Assembly: GCF_004138495.1 (NCBI RefSeq)
Contig: NZ_ML142852.1
Coordinates: forward strand, 67,672-79,254
Direction: 5' to 3'
Length of the DNA: 11,583 nucleotides
Source of the DNA: Phytoactinopolyspora endophytica
GTDB taxonomy: Bacteria > Actinomycetota > Actinomycetes > Jiangellales > Jiangellaceae
The notes below the pieces were generated by a model. It was not told the DNA's origin, did no database searches, and was given only the letters and a program-made list of their open reading frames with translations. This document shows positions 7,206-11,583 of this stretch, one piece after another. A program made the translations under genes and the position numbers. Numbering within the stretch: the first letter of the stretch is position 1; every line of letters starts with the position of its first letter.

Positions 7206-9584
7206 TCATGCTCGGCGACGCGTCTGCGCCGTCTCCATGACGTCCAGGGCCGCCAGAGCCCACGTCGGCCCGGCCGGGTCGGCGACACCCGCCGGAGGGA
7301 TCGTGTGTTCAGCGAAGACGACCGTGTCGGGCTGGATCACCCGGCATGTCTCGGCTACCCGCCGGCGCAGGTACTCGCTCCACCCCCCACCATAAGCCGA
7401 AGTCCAGCGTGCCTCGGGCACCAGCGTCTCCAGAGTGACGTCGAACCCCGCGGCCTCGTCCACCCAGGATGGGGGCGCCAGCACCACCGGCCGGAACGCC
7501 GTGGTCATCTGTGCACGCTCGGTCATCGCTCGCAAGGTCTGCTCTGGGTCCACATCCGCGGTGGGCGCGACAAGCAGCGCGATCGGCAGCCGTTCCGGGG
7601 CCGGATGCGTCACCGGTGCCCGCACGGGCAGGCCGAGCTCAGCCTCCGCCACCTCGAACAACATCAAGCCCGAGGTCGGCGCGGCACGTTCCAGGAACCG
7701 GACCCGTCCCCGTCGTGCCGTGCTCATTGTGCGGCGGGCCCACACCCGGGCCCAGGCCGGCGCCTTCCGGCGCAGGCGGGCGAGCTTGCCGCGCCGCGTC
7801 CCCGACTTCCTGGAGGACCGCACGGCCAGCCTCGAGACGGTCCATTCGTCCGGCAACGACCCTTCGAGCGCCTGAGCCATCTGCACGGCCCCCGGCTGTT
7901 CCACCTGTCGGGACCGCGCGGCGGACGGCGTCCGGTCGACGGTCTCCAGCGGTGGGTTCGCCGTCTTCCGATGGACCAGCAGCACCCGGACGGCCGAATC
8001 ACCGACGGCGTCGAGCACCACGCGAGTGTCGCGCCCGCCGGCGTCGAGCACCACGATCCGGTCCGGCCGGTGGGAGGCGAGCAGTCCGGCGAGCCGGTGC
8101 CGCAGGTAACGGCCGCGCTCCGTCGCAGAGAGCTCGGCCAGCACCCATGGGAACGTCTCGACCAGCACCTCTGCGCCGTCGATCGATCCCGATCTCGAAC
8201 GTGTGGAACGGGAGCGCCGCCGATCCGGGGCGGCGCCGGTCCGCTCTGGCACCTCTGGCGTGCGCCAGGCCGGCACCACCACGGCGCACAGGGACGACTC
8301 ACCGCCTGCCTGCGCGACGACGCCGGGGAGCAAGTCGGCCCCGCCCGTGTCGCGGCGCAGATCCACCACGAGTGTCCGGCTCGGCGGCGCCTCGACGGAC
8401 GTACGCGGCGCTGACTGCGACCGTGCGGACGTCGCCGCCCGGGACGTGGGGCTCTCGGACCCGCCGGCGCCCTCGCCGGTTCCACGCCGCGACGCCAGGC
8501 CACCCTCTGCCGGAGGAGCCGATGGGTCGCCGATGAGCTTGGAGAGCCGCTCGACGTGCGTCTCGTAGCTGAACCGCTTCCGGGCCAGCTCGACACCCGC
8601 GCGGGACCGCTCGGCGAAGGCGCCCCAGTCGCAGTAGAGCTCGTCGACGTACCGCCGAACGTCCGATGGGGTCCCGTACAGGCACACGTCGCCGAACAGC
8701 GGCTCCAGGTAACGCGGCGCGATGGCGACCGCGCCCGCGGACAGCGCCTCCAGAACCACCCGGCCGAAGGCCTCGATCAGGCCTGGGTGGTGGAAGTAGA
8801 CCAAGAAGTCGATCGTGGCGAGGAAGTCGCGCGCCGGCACCGAGTTGAACGGCAGGTCCACCCAGTTGGCCGGGAGCTGGTCGAGGATGTCCTGCGGAGC
8901 ATGGGTCCCGCCCAGGATGCGCACCGAGTACCGGGGATCGGCGGGGTACGCGGCGAGGAGGTCGCGCTTGGTGTCCGGCCACTTGCTCCAGTGCCCACGG
9001 CTGTGCCGGCCGATCACCGGACGGTCCGCGACGAACCCGTTCCGCTCCACGTGCCAGCTGGACACGTCGATGACGTTCTCCCAGTCCCAGGGGAGCAGCG
9101 GAACTCCTCCGGCATGCTCTTCCAGCGACTGGCGGACCCGCGGACCGATCGGTGCCCACGTCGCCTCCTGGCCGACCAGACGCTCGATCTGTCGATGGAC
9201 GTGCGGCACGTCGTAGTACGGCACCACACCTCGCTCGTCGGACGCGACCTGGTTGACCGCGAGGATGACCTGCCCGACCTCCAACCGCGGCAGGTCATGC
9301 GGCAGGTCGGTGAAGACCGTGGGATGCCGGGCGAGAAGCAGGCCGGCCTCGACCCGGTCAGCGCCGAGAACGAGCTCGGCCTTTCCCTCCTCCAGAACGC
9401 GCTGCAACTTCGGCGCGAACCGGCGTGGCTTTCCCAGCACAGGCGACGGCAGATGCAGCAGGCCCGTACGGTATCCAGCGCGGTACTGCGCCTCGATCTC
9501 CTCGACCACGCTCGACGTGTTTCCCCCAGGGAAACGCCCGTCGGTGGCCATCAGGACGTCGAACGTCGTCGTTCTACTCGTCAT
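7206..9584 (-). CDS. GT4-type glycosyltransferase with a long C-terminal extension of unknown function
   Basis: From the ATG at 9584 the protein has 792 residues. Residues ~7-352 form a GT-B glycosyltransferase: a start strand with a glycine loop (FDVLMATDGRFPGGN, 8-22), IGRHSRGHWSKWP (191-203), YSVRILGGTH (219-228), and the sugar-nucleotide motif EAFGRVVLEALSAG (271-284; Glu271 and Glu279 of the EX7E signature). A Ser/Pro/Gly/Arg-rich linker (~353-405) follows. Then come ~390 residues I do not recognise, with two Rossmann-like stretches (~405-540 and ~665-770) around an Arg/Lys-rich segment (~588-629). The start is uncertain: AGAAGG lies four bases before 9584, while an earlier ATG at 9644 overlaps the previous stop as ATGA but lacks a ribosome site; the frame reaches back to 9737. 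No signal peptide or membrane helix is seen. Acceptor and donor are unknown. Confidence 0.8.
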   Translation of the reverse strand: MTSRTTTFDVLMATDGRFPGGNTSSVVEEIEAQYRAGYRTGLLHLPSPVLGKPRRFAPKLQRVLEEGKAELVLGADRVEAGLLLARHPTVFTDLPHDLPRLEVGQVILAVNQVASDERGVVPYYDVPHVHRQIERLVGQEATWAPIGPRVRQSLEEHAGGVPLLPWDWENVIDVSSWHVERNGFVADRPVIGRHSRGHWSKWPDTKRDLLAAYPADPRYSVRILGGTHAPQDILDQLPANWVDLPFNSVPARDFLATIDFLVYFHHPGLIEAFGRVVLEALSAGAVAIAPRYLEPLFGDVCLYGTPSDVRRYVDELYCDWGAFAERSRAGVELARKRFSYETHVERLSKLIGDPSAPPAEGGLASRRGTGEGAGGSESPTSRAATSARSQSAPRTSVEAPPSRTLVVDLRRDTGGADLLPGVVAQAGGESSLCAVVVPAWRTPEVPERTGAAPDRRRSRSTRSRSGSIDGAEVLVETFPWVLAELSATERGRYLRHRLAGLLASHRPDRIVVLDAGGRDTRVVLDAVGDSAVRVLLVHRKTANPPLETVDRTPSAARSRQVEQPGAVQMAQALEGSLPDEWTVSRLAVRSSRKSGTRRGKLARLRRKAPAWARVWARRTMSTARRGRVRFLERAAPTSGLMLFEVAEAELGLPVRAPVTHPAPERLPIALLVAPTADVDPEQTLRAMTERAQMTTAFRPVVLAPPSWVDEAAGFDVTLETLVPEARWTSAYGGGWSEYLRRRVAETCRVIQPDTVVFAEHTIPPAGVADPAGPTWALAALDVMETAQTRRRA

Positions 9585-9640
9585 CAAACCTTCTGTGTGG
9601 GTATCAGACTGCCTCAGCTCCGACAGGGAATCTTTCCACA

Positions 9641-10060
9641 TCATGTCCGAGACGTCGTGATCCGGCTGAAAATGGTACGGACGCCCCGCCGCCAGCGCGC
9701 CGAGTCCCTCCGTTCCCTGGGTAGCCGTCCCACCCATGCTCCCGCGTCGGCGAGATCCACTGAGTCGACCGCGTACACGCGCTCCACGCCGAATCGCCGG
9801 CGTGCTTCCTCGGCCACGTCCGGCTGAGCGGCGGCGGCATACCGGCAGACCGCCGCCACTGGCGTGTCCAGGTCACCGGCCTCGCCGGCCAGCAATACCG
9901 TCGCGGCGCCGCTGTGTTCGCAGTCGATCAACGCGTCGACGACGTTCCCGTCGAGCCGATCCGGGCCGCCCGCACTCTTCCCGGGCACCAGAACCGGGCG
10001 GTCACCGCGCGGGCCGCGGTCCGGCCGCAGGTCACCGATAGGCTCGTACCGCCCGCTCAT
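9641..10060 (-). CDS. Hypothetical protein, 139 residues, translationally coupled
   Basis: The ATG overlaps the stop of the asparagine-synthase-like gene as ATGA and is preceded by GGAGGGG, so translation is very likely. Its own stop overlaps an ATG of the next gene in the same way. The N-terminus (1-35) is Gly/Pro/Arg-rich and probably disordered. The middle (~38-110) alternates predicted helix and strand: NVVDALIDCEHSGAATVLLA, then VCRYAAAAQPDV, then RFGVERVYAVDSVDLADAG. The tail is rich in Arg and Ser. No membrane segment or catalytic motif is evident. By eye the core faintly resembles accessory regions at the C-termini of some actinobacterial family-2 glycosyltransferases, so it may be a stand-alone accessory domain or a remnant. 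That similarity is weak and I give no function. Confidence 0.6.
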   Translation of the reverse strand: MSGRYEPIGDLRPDRGPRGDRPVLVPGKSAGGPDRLDGNVVDALIDCEHSGAATVLLAGEAGDLDTPVAAVCRYAAAAQPDVAEEARRRFGVERVYAVDSVDLADAGAWVGRLPRERRDSARWRRGVRTIFSRITTSRT

Positions 10061-10069
10061 ATCCCCTCC
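10057..10069 (-). promoter_or_regulatory. Strong ribosome binding site with ATGA overlap
   Basis: On the minus strand GGAGGGG (10069-10063) lies two bases before the ATG at 10060-10058, which shares bases with the TGA stop (10059-10057) of the preceding gene. The arrangement points to coupled translation of the two genes and is the main support for the small gene being real. Confidence 0.7.
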
Positions 10070-11583
10070 ATCAACTCATCTACTCCGATATCACCCAAGA
10101 CGTCCCGGTACTCCTCCAGCCACAGGGAAAGCGTCGCGAGGCTACGAATCACGTGCTGGGGGCGGGTCTGGTTCAGGTACCCCTGCCAGACGTCAACCTC
10201 CGCCGAGGCCAGCCCAGGGGCCAGCAGCCGCCGAACCGGATCACGGGTCAGCAGTTCACGGAAGTGCTCCGCAGCCTCCACGGATGCCACCCGGCGGGGG
10301 TGCCGCCGGGGCCGCGAGGTGAGGTCCAAGGCGGTAGGCAGGTCCGCCAGCTCGCCGTCGAGCGTCCGCAGCAACTCCGGGTAGAGGCGCCCGTCGGCAT
10401 GCTTCTCCGCGGGAATGGCCAGCGCGGCGCGCACGACGCCGTCGTCGAGAAACGGCGTCGCTACCGGCGCGGACGAGGCCATCAGGCCGTACGGAGCGAG
10501 GCTGATTCCCGGCAATGTCCGAGTGAGATACGCGGTGAAGGTACTCGCGAACGGGTGGTCGGCCAACGGCTTGGCGATGCTTTCGAAGCCGGCACGGGTC
10601 CGCTCGCGCAGCTGTGCCACAACCCGCGGATGCAGCATCTCCTCCGCCCCGTCGAGGTAGCGCGCCAGAGAGTCGAACCGCTTGTCCAATACCGGCCGGT
10701 CCGTGTCGTCGTCGCCGAACGCTCCGCCGACGAAAAGCCCTCCCCCGAGCCCGTCGAGTACCGCACCCTTGGTCCCGACCAATGCACGTGCCAGCGGGAC
10801 CAGCCAGACGTGGAAGGAGGTCTGGTAGTCCACGGACCGGGCGAAAAGGTCCAGATCCGCAGCGAACCCGTCCCGCCGCGGCGCCACCACCTCGTGGGGC
10901 AGCCCCAGATGCTCGGCTACCTTGGCTGCCACCAGCTCTTCCATCACGGTGCCGGTGTCCGACGAGGTAGTCCACGCGCGAACCGGCCCAGACGAGGCCC
11001 GGACCGCCAGCGTGGCGAGGATCCGCGAATCCCAGCCGCCGCTGAGCAGCGACGTCAATGGCACCCGGGAACCGAGTTCGGTGACCGCCGCGGCCAGGGC
11101 GTCCCGGACAGCGTCCAGCCGGGTCTCATCCGCCGGCCCGGCGCTCGGCACGTCGAGCCAGGGCCAGCCGGCCGTCGTCAGCTCCGGATCGGACCCTTGG
11201 TGGACGCCGATCCGGCTCCACGGCTGCATCCTATGGATGCCCTCGAAGGTCGTCCTCCCGTCGAGCGGGCCACCGGCGGCGAGCACATGTGCCCATGCGT
11301 CCCAGTCGGGGCGGAGCGCTCCCGAACGCGTGCGTGCCAGCGGTTCGACCCGTGAACAGAAATGCACGGCGCCCCCGGCAGACCCGTGCCCGGACGGTGC
11401 GCCATCGTCCACGTAGATCGGCACCGCCCCGGAGATCCCGGCGTGCAGGTGGGCCTCGCCACCGTCGACGACGAGCGAGAACGCGTCGCATCGCCGGGCC
11501 ACCTCGGCAGCGGTGTCCGGGAGGGAGCTGGGCAACGGCACCGGCGACCAGGAAACCGCAGGGCCCTGCGGCCGGGACCACCG
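10057..11583 (-). CDS. Asparagine-synthase-like (class B) protein, N-terminus outside window
   Basis: The frame is open to the right edge. A GTG at 11541 is not a likely start because in-frame codons continue upstream. The visible N-terminal part matches the end of a class II glutamine amidotransferase domain (AGISGAVPIYVDDG, then HFCSRVEPLA); its catalytic Cys1 would lie outside. The synthetase domain follows: the pyrophosphate loop LLSGGWDSR (about 11026-11049) is intact, as is TPFLDDGVVRAALAIPAEKH near the C-terminus. Family members adenylate a carboxylate and add ammonia or another amine; relatives form beta-lactam or lasso-peptide rings. The usual GDE after Gly-x-Gly is replaced: DGLGGGLFVGG (about 10723-10755) has Gly and Leu where Asp and Glu are expected, so the reaction may be altered. 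It is the first visible gene of a packed operon and may modify a carboxylate of the polymer. Confidence 0.82.
   Translation of the reverse strand, partial: RWSRPQGPAVSWSPVPLPSSLPDTAAEVARRCDAFSLVVDGGEAHLHAGISGAVPIYVDDGAPSGHGSAGGAVHFCSRVEPLARTRSGALRPDWDAWAHVLAAGGPLDGRTTFEGIHRMQPWSRIGVHQGSDPELTTAGWPWLDVPSAGPADETRLDAVRDALAAAVTELGSRVPLTSLLSGGWDSRILATLAVRASSGPVRAWTTSSDTGTVMEELVAAKVAEHLGLPHEVVAPRRDGFAADLDLFARSVDYQTSFHVWLVPLARALVGTKGAVLDGLGGGLFVGGAFGDDDTDRPVLDKRFDSLARYLDGAEEMLHPRVVAQLRERTRAGFESIAKPLADHPFASTFTAYLTRTLPGISLAPYGLMASSAPVATPFLDDGVVRAALAIPAEKHADGRLYPELLRTLDGELADLPTALDLTSRPRRHPRRVASVEAAEHFRELLTRDPVRRLLAPGLASAEVDVWQGYLNQTRPQHVIRSLATLSLWLEEYRDVLGDIGVDELMEGI

Noticed and set aside
7092..8414. 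440-codon + strand open frame under the glycosyltransferase C-terminal half
   Set aside because: Because the real gene's C-terminal half is itself unrecognised, this was considered. The + frame is extremely rich in Arg, Pro, His and Gly, has no good ribosome site, and stops inside the gene, while the minus frame continues from a clear glycosyltransferase domain.
9585..9737. Longer N-terminus for the glycosyltransferase (starts at 9737 or 9644)
   Set aside because: The 9737 start would overlap the small gene by about 100 bases. The 9644 start has an attractive ATGA overlap but no ribosome site, and the domain begins only after the ATG at 9584, which has AGAAGG. The 9644 start remains possible.
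8556..9827. 423-codon + strand open frame opposite the glycosyltransferase domain
   Set aside because: The minus strand carries the GT4 EX7E signature. The + frame has no motif and runs into the small upstream gene.

Overview
The window comes from a GC-rich actinomycete-type chromosome. Third codon positions are mostly G or C, several genes are joined by ATGA or short stop/start overlaps, and long spurious open frames lie opposite the real genes. I cannot name the genus. The gene content is that of an accessory cell-envelope locus rather than core metabolism, and no RNA gene, insertion sequence, integrase or CRISPR array was seen.

Layout: the left end carries the 3' part of a CapA-type gene on the + strand (2-1066). 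It converges on a run of minus-strand genes that fills the rest of the window. In transcription order (right to left) these are: an asparagine-synthase-like protein running off the right edge (11583-10057); a 139-residue protein of unknown function (10060-9641); a GT4-type glycosyltransferase with a large uncharacterised C-terminal half (9584-7206); a sugar-transfer-associated ATP-grasp protein (7137-5941); an aspartate/glutamate racemase family protein (5799-5101); an 860-residue fusion of an enolase-superfamily domain, a cyanophycin/glutathione-synthetase-like ATP-grasp ligase and an acylphosphatase domain (4938-2356); and a 411-residue paralogue of its ATP-grasp and acylphosphatase parts (2366-1131). 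The first three genes are tightly packed, the last two overlap, and a likely promoter precedes the fusion gene. A long imperfect hairpin separates the convergent CapA gene and the operon end.

Working model (inference): the genes together look like a machine for building a surface polymer that contains or carries amino acids. The racemase would supply a D-amino acid. ATP-grasp ligases would activate carboxylates as acyl phosphates and join them to amines. The asparagine-synthase-like protein would amidate or otherwise activate a carboxylate. The glycosyltransferase and sugar-transfer ATP-grasp protein would tie the chemistry to a glycan. The CapA protein would act at the cell surface, as in poly-gamma-glutamate capsules. 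The standard CapB/CapC poly-gamma-glutamate enzymes and the Mur-ligase half of cyanophycin synthetase are not in the window.

The most unusual parts are the enolase/ATP-grasp/acylphosphatase fusion, its enolase domain that appears to lack most catalytic and metal-binding residues, and the overlapping downstream paralogue in which both the ATP-grasp and acylphosphatase motifs are eroded. This suggests an active enzyme paired with a pseudo-enzyme.
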